Positions 12,001-22,400 are shown, counted from the first letter of the stretch. The stretch: 64,000 bases of DNA from Leptasterias polaris (GCA_037783415.1 JAZGTN010000007.1:1185501-1249500), one strand, 5' to 3'. The notes: generated from the sequence alone by a model not told the origin. Translations and numbers: made by a program.

Positions 12001-14008
12001 AAAAAATTATGAACTCTTGGTGAATTTTCCTGCGTTGCCATTGATAAACAGTGCATACACTTTGACTAGGGCTGTAATACATCTCAAGTTGTGTTTTCCC
12101 ACAGTCACACTTGCACGGGTAAGTACCCTGTACTCCATATGATTGTATGATAATAATTTATTCATCCAGAAAAGGTGCCTGACCATTTGTCCTTCTTTAC
12201 TTGATTCTGCAGCAAAGTCGTAACTCAGCGGCCGTTGACTTTGTGTTTATTTCAATGAGATACAACCTTTTGTCATTCTTAAACTGGCGCTTCACGTAAC
12301 GCTAATTTAGGAAACACAAACATAATGCACTGACACAACGATGTTTTCTCCAAAAGTGTGATGAAATGTTCACAGTTGGTTGAGCAGTTCGCAAAGTAGA
12401 TGAATTTGTTCTTCCAAGAGTCAGGGATGGTTGTTTCTATAATTTCAACAACTTTAATATTTGTTTGTTCTTTTTCTTACAGCATCTCCACAGCAGACGG
12501 CGTTTGTGTCAAAATCTACCCTGGCCCAAGGACCAGATAGTTCGCTACTAAGCGGCCCAAACAAAGATATTTTGTTGTAAGTTACACCTTCTCAAATTTT
12601 TTATTTCAACTTGTAAAGAAAACGAGTCAAGCATGTGCCTTGTCGGGATTTTACCTGATTTCAGAATTGTTCATTCATCTCCCTGCACCTCATCACCCTG
12701 CACCAAGAGGTTCTGCCTGCCAATACAATACACCGATCCAGTAGTCCACACCCCTTGACAAATTGACCAATCACAACGCGTGATTTAAGGTCCGACAAAT
12801 TGCCGCCATTTTGTCCCTACAAAATTTTGATTTGTTTGTATTGTTTACTACACACATTTCGTTGAATTTACTTTTGTGTCATTTGTTCAAGGCTATTCTT
12901 TTATAAACTTGATTTTTATCCTTAACAATGGTCAAGCGGTGTTCATATCCTAATTGAAGTTCCTACTCCTGAAACCCTGACAAGAGAGGGAATGTATATT
13001 TTTGGCCATTTCCGAAGCCGAGGTTAGACAGAGAAAAGTAGTATCCGCTGGGTTAGTGTGTGCGTGCGGTGGGCCGAATACTCGTCTGCGTGTGTGTGTA
13101 CAAATCCACAACGACGTGCCACACACGCAACATGTTCGGTCGTTGCTAGGCCGTTGCTATGGTGGGCGTGGCCTACTGGATCGGTGTATTACAGTCAACC
13201 CTCATTGTAAACATGACCCTAGTTGGTGTAGGGGTCAGATTAATTTGGGATAGAGGACTCGGCTTGTTTTACTCCTCTGTGAAATAGTTTATTGCAATCC
13301 TGAAATAATAGAAGACACATACACATGATAGGTCGTCTGCTATCAGAATCTGAATAACGGCAGAACCTAGTGTCTGCCGCCAACAGTGTTCAACTAATTT
13401 GAATTTGTATTGAGGATGGTTTACAATGTGATGAATATTTATACAAATAGTTACGTAAGGCTACATGGACGAATGCATTCAAACTTAGAGGGGGGTATTA
13501 TTCATACCGGTTACATAAAGAGCACTGTTATAAAGAGGTTCTGCTTATAAAAAGTACATCCTGAAGTCCGGAATCTCATTTCTACTTTGTGTTTCTCTGA
13601 TTTGCTGTCCTCTTATAACAACGCTCTTGTCTATAAAGAGGTAAGTTGGCCGGTCCCAATGATCTTGTTATAACGAGAGTCGACTGTATTTTAAAAAAGT
13701 TTTTAAAAACATTTATAAAAAATTCACCAGTTCAATTCGACTTGACAAGCAGCTCTTTGTTTTAAGTCTCATTTCTTAAATACTTGTGATTTCTTTGGTC
13801 TCATTTGATCTACAGGACGGCTTACGTCAATGAGAATCGCAGTGATAAGAGCTTGGTCCATGGTCCTCAGAAGGAGAACGTGGAAGGTCCAAGCAACCCC
13901 AGCGGGAGTGACTTGAGTCTAGCGTCTGGACCAGAAGACTGTATCTGTAATGGACCACAGCAAAGTCTAGCTAAAGGCTCCATGTTTGCACACAATAGAC
14001 AGTTGTGA
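22..14008 (+). CDS. WW / CxxC / double CUE-like domain protein, 12 exons, 524 aa
   Basis: Exons: 22-113, 2552-2762, 3507-3575, 4290-4490, 5694-5754, 6479-6633, 7226-7292, 8282-8443, 9197-9266, 11507-11706, 12483-12576, 13816-14008. All junctions are GT-AG, phases agree throughout, and the total is 1575 nt with one terminal TGA. Seen: a WW domain at residues 16-47 (LPPGW start, W20, W43, P46); RMPQHSP-type repeats to residue 101; cysteine pairs C117/C120 and C132/C135; a basic, Glu-rich helix at about 136-190; a CUE-like module at 212-250 (FP motif); a second CUE-like module at 286-325; a Ser/Thr/Pro linker; and a tail with recurring L-x-x-GP motifs. WW domains bind proline-rich ligands and CUE domains bind ubiquitin, so an adaptor in ubiquitin signalling is inferred. 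I do not recognise a named orthologue. The ATG at 22 gives the shortest complete model, but an upstream exon before the window is possible. Confidence 0.85.
566..1415. repeat. near-perfect 850-bp palindrome (foldback-type element)
   Basis: Arms 566-953 and 1028-1415 are each 388 bases and almost perfectly inverted. The 74-base spacer holds its own perfect 40-base palindrome at 958-997 (GC-rich, centred on TTCGAA). The outer tips read agtagacccagtaactgggg. The same CTGGGGCGCT core recurs inside the arms and just outside at 1448. The mirrored reading frames in both arms are a by-product of the symmetry; no transposase is seen. Confidence 0.9.
1446..1594. mobile_element. small inverted-repeat element related to the palindrome tips
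   Basis: The left end tgagtaactggggcgctg and the right end (reverse complement tgagtaattggagcgttg) form diverged inverted termini about 149 bp apart. The left end matches the tips of the adjacent palindrome. Confidence 0.6.
1995..2208. mobile_element. GGGCCC-ended MITE, 'catggctctgcttac' family
   Basis: Termini gggcccaaattcatggctct and its inverse agccatgaaattgggccc enclose about 214 bp of partly self-complementary sequence. Related copies occur at 27004-27236, 30423-30648, 52574-52791 and 61132-61385. There is no coding capacity. Confidence 0.85.
2653..2758 (+). repeat. coding 21-bp minisatellite in exon 2 of gene 1
   Basis: Roughly five 21-base units encode a heptad of the type RMPQHSP or RMPQHAQ. 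The tract runs to within 4 bases of the exon 2 donor. Length changes in whole units would preserve the frame. Confidence 0.85.
4491..5590 (+). repeat. about 31-bp minisatellite in intron 4, seeded at a splice donor
   Basis: About 35 imperfect units of the form gtgttggaatgtcctcaggg plus aagaggtaaga. The first unit starts exactly at the real donor of exon 4 (CAAGAG|GTAAGAG). Most units repeat a donor-like AAGAGGTAAGAG or a variant, so the real 5' splice site is followed by a ladder of near-identical sites. Confidence 0.9.
5826..6080 (-). mobile_element. tRNA-containing dispersed repeat
   Basis: On the minus strand, a tRNA-like stretch (diverged A box, B box near 'ggttcaagtcc') follows a conserved block beginning 'gcatccccttaaggtgatcc'. 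The same arrangement recurs at 26450-26720 and 47225-47480. It lies in intron 5 of gene 1. Confidence 0.7.
6195..6330 (+). mobile_element. fragment of tRNA-Ser-like SINE body
   Basis: The 'ctgtatactccccagggagc' segment matches the body of the complete SINE at 56688-57035. The tRNA head is missing. Confidence 0.6.
7615..7946. mobile_element. MITE with TATAGACCATG terminus
   Basis: It begins tatagaccatgttacctttg and ends in a diverged inverse near gtcacaggtctgacc. Copies are at 43898-44243 (the best preserved, ending catggtctata) and 47997-48310. No coding content. Confidence 0.75.
8519..8677 (-). mobile_element. SINE fragment, reverse orientation
   Basis: It matches, in inverse, the body of the element at 60268-60545 (the 'gtggatgatacccatg' and 'cctggtgacagttgatttgg' segments). 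It lies in intron 8 of gene 1. Confidence 0.65.
9375..9896. mobile_element. TTAA-inserted MITE, 'ggtgtgtacaacattgg' family
   Basis: The left end ttaaagggtgtgtacaac and the inverted right end gtgtacacaccctttag are both present. Related copies lie at 44657-44998, 51490-51840 and 63136-63777. This copy is enlarged by a nested insertion at about 9540-9685, itself bounded by inverted 'gataagaggta' / 'tacctcttacc' ends. Confidence 0.75.
9626..9641 (-). other. histone-type 3' stem-loop inside a repeat
   Basis: The minus strand reads GGCTCTTTTCAGAGCC, the canonical hairpin of replication-dependent histone mRNA 3' ends (6-bp stem, 4-base loop TTTC). The flank ACC-hairpin-AACACTCC is close to the usual ACC-rich surroundings. 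No histone coding sequence was found nearby, so it appears to be carried by the nested repeat. Confidence 0.7.
10182..10529 (+). pseudogene. non-LTR retrotransposon endonuclease fragment
   Basis: One frame, broken by a single TGA at about two fifths of its length, reads as the C-terminal part of an apurinic-type endonuclease. It contains the ILGDFNIHWD motif, then HKSGHIIDFVIT, then the SDHCAV motif. Only about 116 codons remain, with no reverse transcriptase. It is a dead fragment in intron 9 of gene 1. Confidence 0.85.
10530..11460 (+). repeat. pyrimidine-rich tract with 101-bp tandem repeat
   Basis: Almost pure C/T on the plus strand for about 900 bases. Between about 10910 and 11310 there are nearly four copies of a 101-base unit (the 'ccttaatccattctcc' anchor recurs at about 10911, 11012, 11113 and 11214). 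It ends in a poly-C run only about 50 bases before the acceptor of exon 10. Confidence 0.85.
11803..11950. mobile_element. MITE, 'cgatttcacaaagagct' family (complete copy)
   Basis: Inverted ends cgatttcacaaagagctaag and cttagtgctttgtgaaatc enclose about 145 bp. This intact copy is the empty-site reference for the interrupted copies at 27784-28650 and 51463-51955. Confidence 0.85.
12105..12118 (+). other. candidate 14-nt alternative microexon of gene 1
   Basis: Fourteen bases sit between a strong acceptor (ttttcccacag) and a strong donor (GTAAGTAC), inside the intron between exons 10 and 11. Skipping it keeps the long frame that continues into the GP-repeat tail. Including it shifts exon 11 so that a TAA stops translation within that exon, replacing the tail with a short basic end. 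This could be a regulated or poison microexon, or a chance pair of sites. Confidence 0.35.
12729..13188. mobile_element. MITE with TACACCGATCCAGTAG inverted ends
   Basis: The left end tacaccgatccagtag and the right end ctactggatcggtgta are exact inverses at about 460 bp separation. No transposase. It abuts the next element directly. Confidence 0.8.
13190..13688. mobile_element. Tigger/pogo-like MITE
   Basis: It starts tacagtcaaccctcattgta and ends in the inverse of tacagtcgactctcgttata. The ACAGTCgactctcgTTATAAC type of end with flanking TA is characteristic of pogo/Tigger relatives. About 499 bp, non-coding. Confidence 0.75.
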
Positions 14009-14574
14009 GGTTTAGATGGAAGAAGGTGGGCTATCATAAAACAGACATTCATTCTTATTTTATCAACACTTCAGGGCTAAATTTTATGGCTCTGCTTACC
14101 GCCGAATTCTGTAAATCTGTCTGTGTACACCCAAACCAAATAGTTCACTGACTCCTATAGTGTCCACCTTATCTCAAAAAAGATCAATTAGCTTTTCGGT
14201 GTACTTAGAGAAATTGTTGAGTACGATCAAAGTGTCTGATATCGTTGGTAAGAAAAATTGTTGATTGCAGTGTTGTTATTGATTATGAAGTGAAAATAAT
14301 CTTATTGTAATATGGCTATATAAACAACTACAGTAGTATTATTAATACATACAGCATCTAATAGCTGGCACGTAATATCCTATAATTCTATTAGTGTAGG
14401 AAATGTTTCCTTTATGCTAAGAACTGTAGCAGCAGTCAGAGTGGGGGTTGGTGGCTAGACACAGATTCAGAGTCACAGATTCGAGCCAGCTTGACCAATA
14501 AGCTTGTTTCACTAGTCTGTCGGGTTTTTCACTTATCAAATAATAAACCACAAGGTTTTTCTCTTGTCTATGTT
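14009..14574 (+). other. 3' flank of gene 1
   Basis: It presumably holds the 3' UTR. No AATAAA occurs close to the stop; the first good match is in 'aataataaacc' near 14540. A short GGGCCC-family fragment lies near 14073-14110. Nothing else recognised. Confidence 0.4.
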
Positions 14575-16000
14575 GTTCCTAACCTTGCTACTGTCTGACC
14601 ACTGTGGTTTTGAATGAAAGATAAACTATGCCAGCTTGCAACATTATCATGTGGTGAATGCATCAACACATAGTCAACCCTCCTACTGTCTGACCATTCA
14701 ATATCATCCAATGTGGTTTTGAATGAAAGATAAACTATGCCAGCTTGCAACATTATATCATGTGGTGAATGCATCAACACATAGTCAACCCTCCTACTGT
14801 CTGACCATTCAATATCATCCAATGTGGTTTTGAATGAAAGATAAACTATGCCAGCTTGCAACATTATATCATGTGGTGAATGCATCAACACATAGTCAAC
14901 CCTCCTACTGTCTGACCATTCAATATCATCCAATGTGGTTTTGAATGAAAGATAAACTATGCCAGCTTGCAACATTATATCATGTGGTGAATGCATCAAC
15001 ACATAGTCAACCCTCCTACTGTCTGACCATTCAATATCATCCAATGTGGTTTTGAATGAAAGATAAACTATGCCAGCTTGCAACATTATATCATGTGGTG
15101 AATGCATCAACACATAGTCAACCCTCCTACTGTCTGACCATTCAATATCATCCAATGTGGTTTTGAATGAAAGATAAACTATGCCAGCTTGCAACATTAT
15201 ATCATGTGGTGAATGCATCAACACATAGTCAACCCTCCTACTGTCTGACCATTCAATATCATCCAATGTGGTTTTGAATGAAAGATAAACTATGCCAGCT
15301 TGCAACATTATATCATGTGGTGAATGCATCAACACATAGTCAACCCTCCTACTGTCTGACCATTCAATATCATCCAATGTGGTTTTGAATGAAAGATAAA
15401 CTATTCCAGCTTGCAATATTATATCATGTGGTGAATGCATCAACACATAGTCAACCCTCCTACTGTCTGACCATTCAATATCATCCACTGTGGTTGTAAA
15501 TGATAGATAAACTATGCAAGCCTGCAATCTATCATGTCATGAATGCATCAGTACATAGTCAACCCTCCTACTGTCTGACCATTCAATATCATCCACTGTG
15601 GTTGTTAATGATAGATCAAATATTGTGAATGCATCAGTAGATAGTTAACCCTTCTACTGTCTGACTAATCATCCACTGTTGTTTTGAATGATGGTCATTA
15701 ACTATGCCAGCCTCCATTAATATATAATGTTGTGAGTACATCAGTACATAGTCAACCCTCCTACTGTCTGAGCATTCAATATCATCCACTGTGGTTGTTA
15801 ATGATAGATAAACTATGCCAGCCTGCAATGATATATAATATTGTGAATGCATCAGTACATAGTTAACCCTTCTACTGTCTGACTAATCATCCACTGTTGT
15901 TTTGAATGATGGTCATTAACTATGCCAGCCTCCATTAATATATAATGTTGTGAGTACATCAGTACATAGTCAACCCTCCTACTGTCTGACTACTCATGAC
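14575..16000. repeat. 111-bp tandem array
   Basis: Eight near-identical 111-base units (the 'catcaacacatagtcaaccc' anchor recurs every 111 bases from 14660 to 15437), followed by four or five diverged ones. Because 111 is a multiple of three, a 319-codon frame is open on the minus strand; it is a periodicity artefact. Each unit carries the end of the TTAA element at 30886-31098. Confidence 0.9.
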
Positions 16001-16741
16001 CTGTGCAGTTGAATGATCTAAATGGTTGGTCAACTAACTGGTGCGTTTCAACTCTGAACTAGTAAGTCAGAGATAATTTTTACTGGTCCTCAGGTCGCTA
16101 GCATACCACAGCAGATGCAATTTTCTCCAGTTTCTTGCGGATATTCAAGACAGGTGTTATATTTATTGCGTAAATAAGTGAGTAAAATATTGTATAATAA
16201 TCAAATGTATGCGTAGAATGTAGTAAATGTTAAAGTGATAAAAATAGCCTACAGTTTAAGTGCTACTAAGTTTGTTCCAGGGCTTAAATTTATGAGCCTG
16301 ACAAGCAGAAAAAAATGCTCAGCAAATTTCCTTGCTTAGCCAAAAAAGATCAGTGCACCAGTTCGGACAATTTAAACTATATGGCATTTTGGCTGGTAAT
16401 CTTAATTCTGCTCAACAGGGTTTTTGTGTACTTGGCACAGTTTAGGCTTTATTATATTTGGCCCTGTTTATATTTTATCATAAGTTTGTTTTTTTCTTGA
16501 AAAAAAGTCATTTATCTTTTACAATTATTAGTGTACATGTATATCAAAGATTTTATTGTTTAATTCCTGTTGAAAGTGTTTTAATCACAACCGCTGGCAT
16601 GTTCCTTTCCTATGTGCACATATAACTACTTTTTACTTTTGTGTAAATACTTAATGTGTAATTTTAAAAATCTCATTAAAAGTTTAAAATATGCACTGTC
16701 ATGGTTAAATGCGCCATCTTTGTTTAAGGAGCAGACTTGTT
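16001..16741. other. intergenic, no gene seen
   Basis: AT-rich intergenic sequence with no conserved frame, splice pairs or clear repeat that I recognise. Confidence 0.4.
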
Positions 16742-16918
16742 TATAGACATTATGCATATGACGTCAATTGAGTAGGACGCCCTCACCTAGAGGTCCAAAG
16801 GACATTGTTCATTGGCCAGTCCTGTGCGCCGCACGTACAGATCTGCGCGTTTTCCGTTGTTTCATCATCAGTTTACCTCCAAGATGGCGGCTGGATGACG
16901 TCAATGCATAAGGTCTAT
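16742..16918. mobile_element. MITE with TATAGAC-TTATGCAT ends
   Basis: The left end tatagacattatgcatatg faces the right end gcataaggtctat. A close copy with better ends lies at 62148-62324. About 177 bp, non-coding. Confidence 0.8.
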
Positions 16919-17029
16919 TGGAAGGTGCATGGAAGTTTGAACAGTTTTGAGTGCCGAGTCGTAGACAAATGCTTGCACTCTAATCGATCTGCCCCTTGAA
17001 CAAGATGGCACATAATACTGTGAAAGTGG

Positions 17030-17120
17030 TTATTGAAAGGTTGCAATATGGCGTAAATCAGCCATCTTAACAGGCAATTTGGAACACACCATCATGCGTT
17101 TCGCGTGAGAACGGTGTACA
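17030..17120. mobile_element. partial MITE, 'ttgcaatatggcgtaaatc' end
   Basis: It resembles the inverse right part of the element at 46362-46591 (the 'gccatctt', 'aatttggaacacac' and 'cgtgagaacggtg' segments). Only one end is present. Confidence 0.5.
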
Positions 17121-17151
17121 GCACGCGGACATTTCACAAATTTCATTGCAC

Positions 17152-17386
17152 TATAGACCCATTGCACAACACGCACCGCACATACACGCGCGTCTCCTGT
17201 CCGCCATTTTGGGTGTCAAAACGTGCACAAAAGGAATGGACTCCCCCTAAAAGGCAGAAATGGTAGACGCGCATTGTTTGGAGGTGCGTAAAACACATGT
17301 ACCATCCTTTTGTGCACGTTTTGACACTCAAAATGGCGGACAGGAGACGCGCGTGCAAGTGCTCTGCGCGTTGTGCAATGGGTATA
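17152..17386. mobile_element. palindromic MITE with TATAGACCCATTGCACAAC end
   Basis: The left end tatagacccattgcacaac and the right end gttgtgcaatgggtata are inverse. The long arms contain matching 'gtccgccattttg' and 'aaaatggcggac'. About 235 bp. Confidence 0.85.
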
Positions 17387-17734
17387 TTGGTAAGTGGACA
17401 ATGCGACTGTTAATATTTTGACACAACTGCAAGCCAAAAAGCAATTTACCTGGATGGTATTTAAGGATGGTGTTATTGTGAACTATCTATTGTACTTTAG
17501 TGTTAGTTAATGGAAGTGGAGTCATTATTGCATTGGGTATAACAAACAATGATTGAGTAGGATTTGCTGCCTGTTTTGAAAGCATAGTCTGTGATAATGA
17601 ACATGAAATTAAAAGTATTTAAACATTTTATGTAATAAATTTGCTATACATGTATTATGAAAATGCAATTAAAATCTTGTCTATTTAATTTTTTTCCTAA
17701 ATCGAAACCAATCACAAAGGCCAATCACTAATCA

Positions 17735-20700
17735 AATTTGAGCAAAATTTGATAAAAATGCAGAACTTACCCCTTGTGATATTGTCAACTTTGGACCCAA
17801 ATTTGATAAAAATGCTGGACTTACCCCTTACCATTTTTTTCAATTTTAGGCAAAAAAGGGGTAAATCCAGCATTTTTATCAAATTTGGGCCTAAAATTGA
17901 AAAAATTGCAAGGGTTATGTAAGTCCAGCATTTTTATCAAATTTGGGCCTAAAATTGAAAAAATGGCAAGGGGGTAAGTCCAGCATTTTTATCAATTTTG
18001 GGCCTAAAATTGAAAAAATGGCAAGGGGTAAGTCCAGCATTTTTATCAATTTTGGGCCTAAAATTGAAAAAATGGCAAGGGGTAAGTCCAGCATTTTTAT
18101 CAAATTTGGGCCTAAAATTGAAAAAATGGCAAGGGTTATGTAAGTCCAGCATTTTTATCAAATTTGGGCCTAAAATTGTAAAAATGGCAAGGGGTAAGTC
18201 CAGCATTTTTATCAAATTTGGGCCTAAAATTGAAATAATTACAAAGGGTAAGTCCAGCATTTTTATCAAATTTGAGCCTCAAATTGAAAAAATGGCAAGG
18301 GGTAAGTCCAGCATTTTTATCAAATTTGGGCCTAAAATTGAAAAACTAACAAGGGGTAAGTCCAGCATTTTTATCAAATTTGGGCCTAAAATTGAAAAAC
18401 TAACAAGGGGTAAGTCCAGCATTTTTATCAAATTTGGGCCTAAAATTGAAAAACTAACAAGGGGTAAGTCCAGCATTTTTATCAAATTTGGGCCTCAAAA
18501 TTGAAAAAATGGCAAGGGGTAAGTCCAGCATTTTTATCAATTTTGGGCCTAAAATTGAAAAAATGGCAAGGGGTAAGTCTAGCATTTTTATCAAATTTGG
18601 GCCTAAAATTGAAAAAATGGCAAGGGGTAAGTCCAGCATTTTTATCAATTTTGGGCCTAAAATTGAAAAAATGGCAAGGGGTAAGTCCAGCATTTTTATC
18701 AATTTTGAGCCTAAAATTGAAAAAATTGCATTTTTATCAAATTTGGGCCAAAATTGAAATAATCACAAGGGGTAAGTCCAGCATTTTTATCAAATTTGGG
18801 CCTAAAATTGAAATAATTACAAAGGGTAAGTCCAGCATTTTTATCAAATTTGAGCCTCAAATTGAAAAAATGGCAAGGGGTAAGTCCAGCATTTTTATCA
18901 AATTTGGGCCTAAAATTGAAAAACTAACAAGGGGTAAGTCCAGCATTTTTATCAAATTTGGGCCTAAAATTGAAAAACTAACAAGGGGTAAGTCCAGCAT
19001 TTTTATCAAATTTGGGCCTAAAATTGAAAAACTAACAAGGGGTAAGTCCAGCATTTTTATCAATTTTGGGCCTCAAAATTGAAAAAATGGCAAGGGGTAA
19101 GTCCAGCATTTTTATCAATTTTGGGCCTAAAATTGAAAAAATGGCAAGGGGTAAGTCCAGCATTTTTATCAAATTTGGGCCTAAAATTGAAAAACTAACA
19201 AGGGGTAAATCCAGCATTTTTATCAAATTTGGGCCTAAAATTGAAAAACTAACAAGGGGTAAGTCCAGCATTTTTATCAAATTTGGGCCTCAAAATTGAA
19301 AAAATGGCAAGGGGTAAGTCCAGCATTTTTATCAATTTTGGGCCTAAAATTGAAAAAATGGCAAGGGGTAAGTCCAGCATTTTTATCAAATTTGGGCCTA
19401 AAATTGAAAAACTAACAAGGGGTAAGTCCAGCATTTTTATCAATTTTGGGCCTAAAATTGAAAAAATGGCAAGGGGTAAGTCCAGCATTTTTATAAATTT
19501 TGAGCCTAAAATTGAAAAAATGGCAAGGGGTAAGTCCAGCATTTTTATCAAATTTGGGCCTAAAATTGAAAAAATGGCAAGGGTTATGTAAGTCCAGCAT
19601 TTTTATCAAATTTGGGCCTAAAATTGAAAAAATGGCAAGGGGGTAAGTCCAGCATTTTTATCAATTTTGGGCCTAAAATTGAAAAAATGGCAAGGGGTAA
19701 GTCCAGCATTTTTATCAATTTTGGGCCTAAAATTGAAAAAATGGCAAGGGGTAAGTCCAGCATTTTTATCAAATTTGGGCCTAAAATTGAAAAAATGGCA
19801 AGGGGTAAGTCCAGCATTTTTATCAAATTTGGGCCTAAAATTGAAAAAATGGCAAGGGTTATGTAAGTCCAGCATTTTTATCAAATTTGGGCCTAAAATT
19901 GAAAAAATGGCAAGGGGGTAAGTCCAGCATTTTTATCAATTTTGGGCCTAAAATTGAAAAAATGGCAAGGGGTAAGTCCAGCATTTTTATCAATTTTGGG
20001 CCTAAAATTGAAAAAATGGCAAGGGGTAAGTCCAGCATTTTTATCAAATTTGGGCCTAAAATTGAAAAAATGGCAAGGGGTAAGTCCAGCATTTTTATCA
20101 AATTTGGGCCTAAAATTGAAAAACTAACAAGGGGTAAGTCCAGCATTTTTATCAATTTTGGGCCTAAAATTGAAAAAATGGCAAGGGGTAAGTCCAGCAT
20201 TTTTATAAATTTTGAGCCTAAAATTGAAAAAATGGCAAGGGGTAAGTCCAGCATTTTTATCAAATTTGGGCCTAAAATTGAAAAAATGGCAAGGGTTATG
20301 TAAGTCCAGCATTTTTATCAAATTTGGGCCTAAAATTGAAAAAATGGCAAGGGGGTAAGTCCAGCATTTTTATCAATTTTGGGCCTAAAATTGAAAAAAT
20401 GGCAAGGGGTAAGTCCAGCATTTTTATCAATTTTGGGCCTAAAATTGAAAAAATGGCAAGGGGTAAGTCCAGCATTTTTATCAAATTTGGGCCTAAAATT
20501 GAAAAAATGGCAAGGGGTAAGTCCAGCATTTTTATCAAATTTGGGCCTAAAATTGAAAAAATGGCAAGGGTTATGTAAGTCCAGCATTTTTATCAAATTT
20601 GGGCCTAAAATTGAAAAAATGGCAAGGGGGTAAGTCCAGCATTTTTATCAATTTTGGGCCTAAAATTGAAAAAATGGCAAGGGGTAAGTCCAGCATTTTT

Positions 20701-21870
20701 ATCAATTTTGGGCCTAAAATTGAAAAAATGGCAAGGGGTAAGTCCAGCATTTTTATCAAATTTGGGCCTAAAATTGAAAAAATGGCAAGGGGTAAGTCCA
20801 GCATTTTTATCAAATTTGGGCCTAAAATTGAAAAAATGGCAAGGGGTAAGTCCAGCATTTTTATCAAATTTGGGCCTAAAATTGAAAAAATGGCAAGGGT
20901 TATGTAAGTCCAGTATTTTTATCAAATTTGGGCCTAAAATTGAAAAAATGGCAAGGGGTAAGTCCAGCATTTTTATCAAATTTGGGCCTAAAATTGAAAA
21001 AAATGGCAAGGGGTAAGTCCAGCATTTTTATAAATTTTGAGCCTAAAATTGAAAAAATGGCAAGGGGTAAGTCCAGCATTTTTATCAAATTTGGGCCTAA
21101 AATTGAAAAAATTGCAAGGGTTATGTAAGTCCAGCATTTTTATCAAATTTGGGCCTAAAAATGAAAAAATGGCAAGGGGGTAAGTCCAGCATTTTTATCA
21201 ATTTTGGGCCTAAAATTGAAAAAATGGCAAGGGGTAAGTCCAGCATTTTTATCAATTTTGGGCCTAAAATTGAAAAAATGGCAAGGGGTAAGTCCAGCAT
21301 TTTTATCAAATTTGGGCCTAAAATTGAAAAAATGGCAAGGGGTAAGTCCAGCATTTTTATAAATTTTGAGCCTAAAATTGAAAAAATGGCAAGGGGTAAG
21401 TCCAGCATTTTTATCAAATTTGGGCCTAAAATTGAAAAAATGGCAAGGGGTAAGTCCAGCATTTTTATCAAATTTGGGCCTAAAATTGAAAAAATGGCAA
21501 GGGTTATGTAAGTCCAGCATTTTTATCAAATTTGGGCCTAAAATTGAAAAAATGGCAAGGGGTAAGTCCAGCATTTTTATCAAATTTGGGCCTAAAATTG
21601 AAAAAAATGACAAGGGGTAAGTCCAGCATTTTTATCAAATTTGGGCCTAAAATTGAAAAAATGGCAAGGGTAAATCCAGCATTTTTATCAAATTTGGGCC
21701 TAAAATTGAAAAAATGGCAAGGGGTAAGTCCAGCAATTTTATCAAATTTGGGCCTAAAATTGAAAAAATGGCAAGGGGTAAGTCCAGCATTTTTATCAAA
21801 TTTGGGGCTAAAATTGAAAAAATGGTAAGGGGTAAGTCCAGCATTTTTATCAAATTTGGACCAATTTTCT
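17735..21870 (+). repeat. 54-bp satellite array, left arm
   Basis: About 75 units beginning ggggtaagtccagcattttt and continuing through 'atcaaatttgggcctaaaat' and 'tgaaaaaatggcaa'. Variants alternate 'caaattt'/'caatttt' and 'aatggcaa'/'actaacaa', giving higher-order blocks. The first two units (to about 17845) are inverted, making a local hairpin. Since 54 is 18 codons, four frames stay open over long stretches; these are not genes. Confidence 0.95.
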
Positions 21871-22400
21871 AGTTGTTATTTTAGGCTCTAGAATTATGCA
21901 GTAGGCTCTATACTGCTGCATTTTTAATTAACTTGACTCAAGATCAATGCTTTATTTCATGAATAATTGATAGTTTCATAAATGCCAAAAAGCAAAACAA
22001 TCACAAGGGGTAAGTCCAGTGTTTGTATTAAATTTTCACAAATTTTTTAGTTGTTAATTTAGGCTATGAAATGATACAGTAGGCTCTACTGATGCCTTTT
22101 TAATAACTTGGCTCAAGATTAATGCTTTATTTCATGAATTATTGATAGTTGAATAATAGGCCAAAAAGTGAAAACTAACAAGGGGTAAGTCCAGCATTTT
22201 TATCAAATTTTGACAAATTTTCTATAGTTGTTAATTTAGGCTATAAAAGGATGCAGTAAAATAGGCTCTACTGATGCCTTTTTATATAACTTATAAGTTA
22301 TTTTTATATAACTTATTATGAGGAAATATTGGTAGTTAAAAAATAGGCAAACAATTGAAAAAACTAACAAGGTCCAGCATTTTTATCAAATTTGGGCCTA
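21871..22400 (+). repeat. about 165-bp longer units
   Basis: Three diverged units, each with 'ttaggctctagaattatgca'-like, 'ttgactcaagatcaatgctt'-like and 'caaggggtaagtccag' segments. The mirror images occur at 24445-25375. Confidence 0.75.

Noticed and set aside
14568..15527. 319-codon minus-strand frame
   Set aside because: Entirely the 111-bp tandem unit. The length being a multiple of three keeps it open; no start context, splice signals or domain.
17915..21853. Many 60-193 codon frames on both strands
   Set aside because: Periodic translations of the 54-bp satellite in four frames.
17850..21870. Possible CRISPR-like array because of regular spacing
   Set aside because: Units are contiguous and repetitive throughout with no unique spacers, and the genome is eukaryotic.
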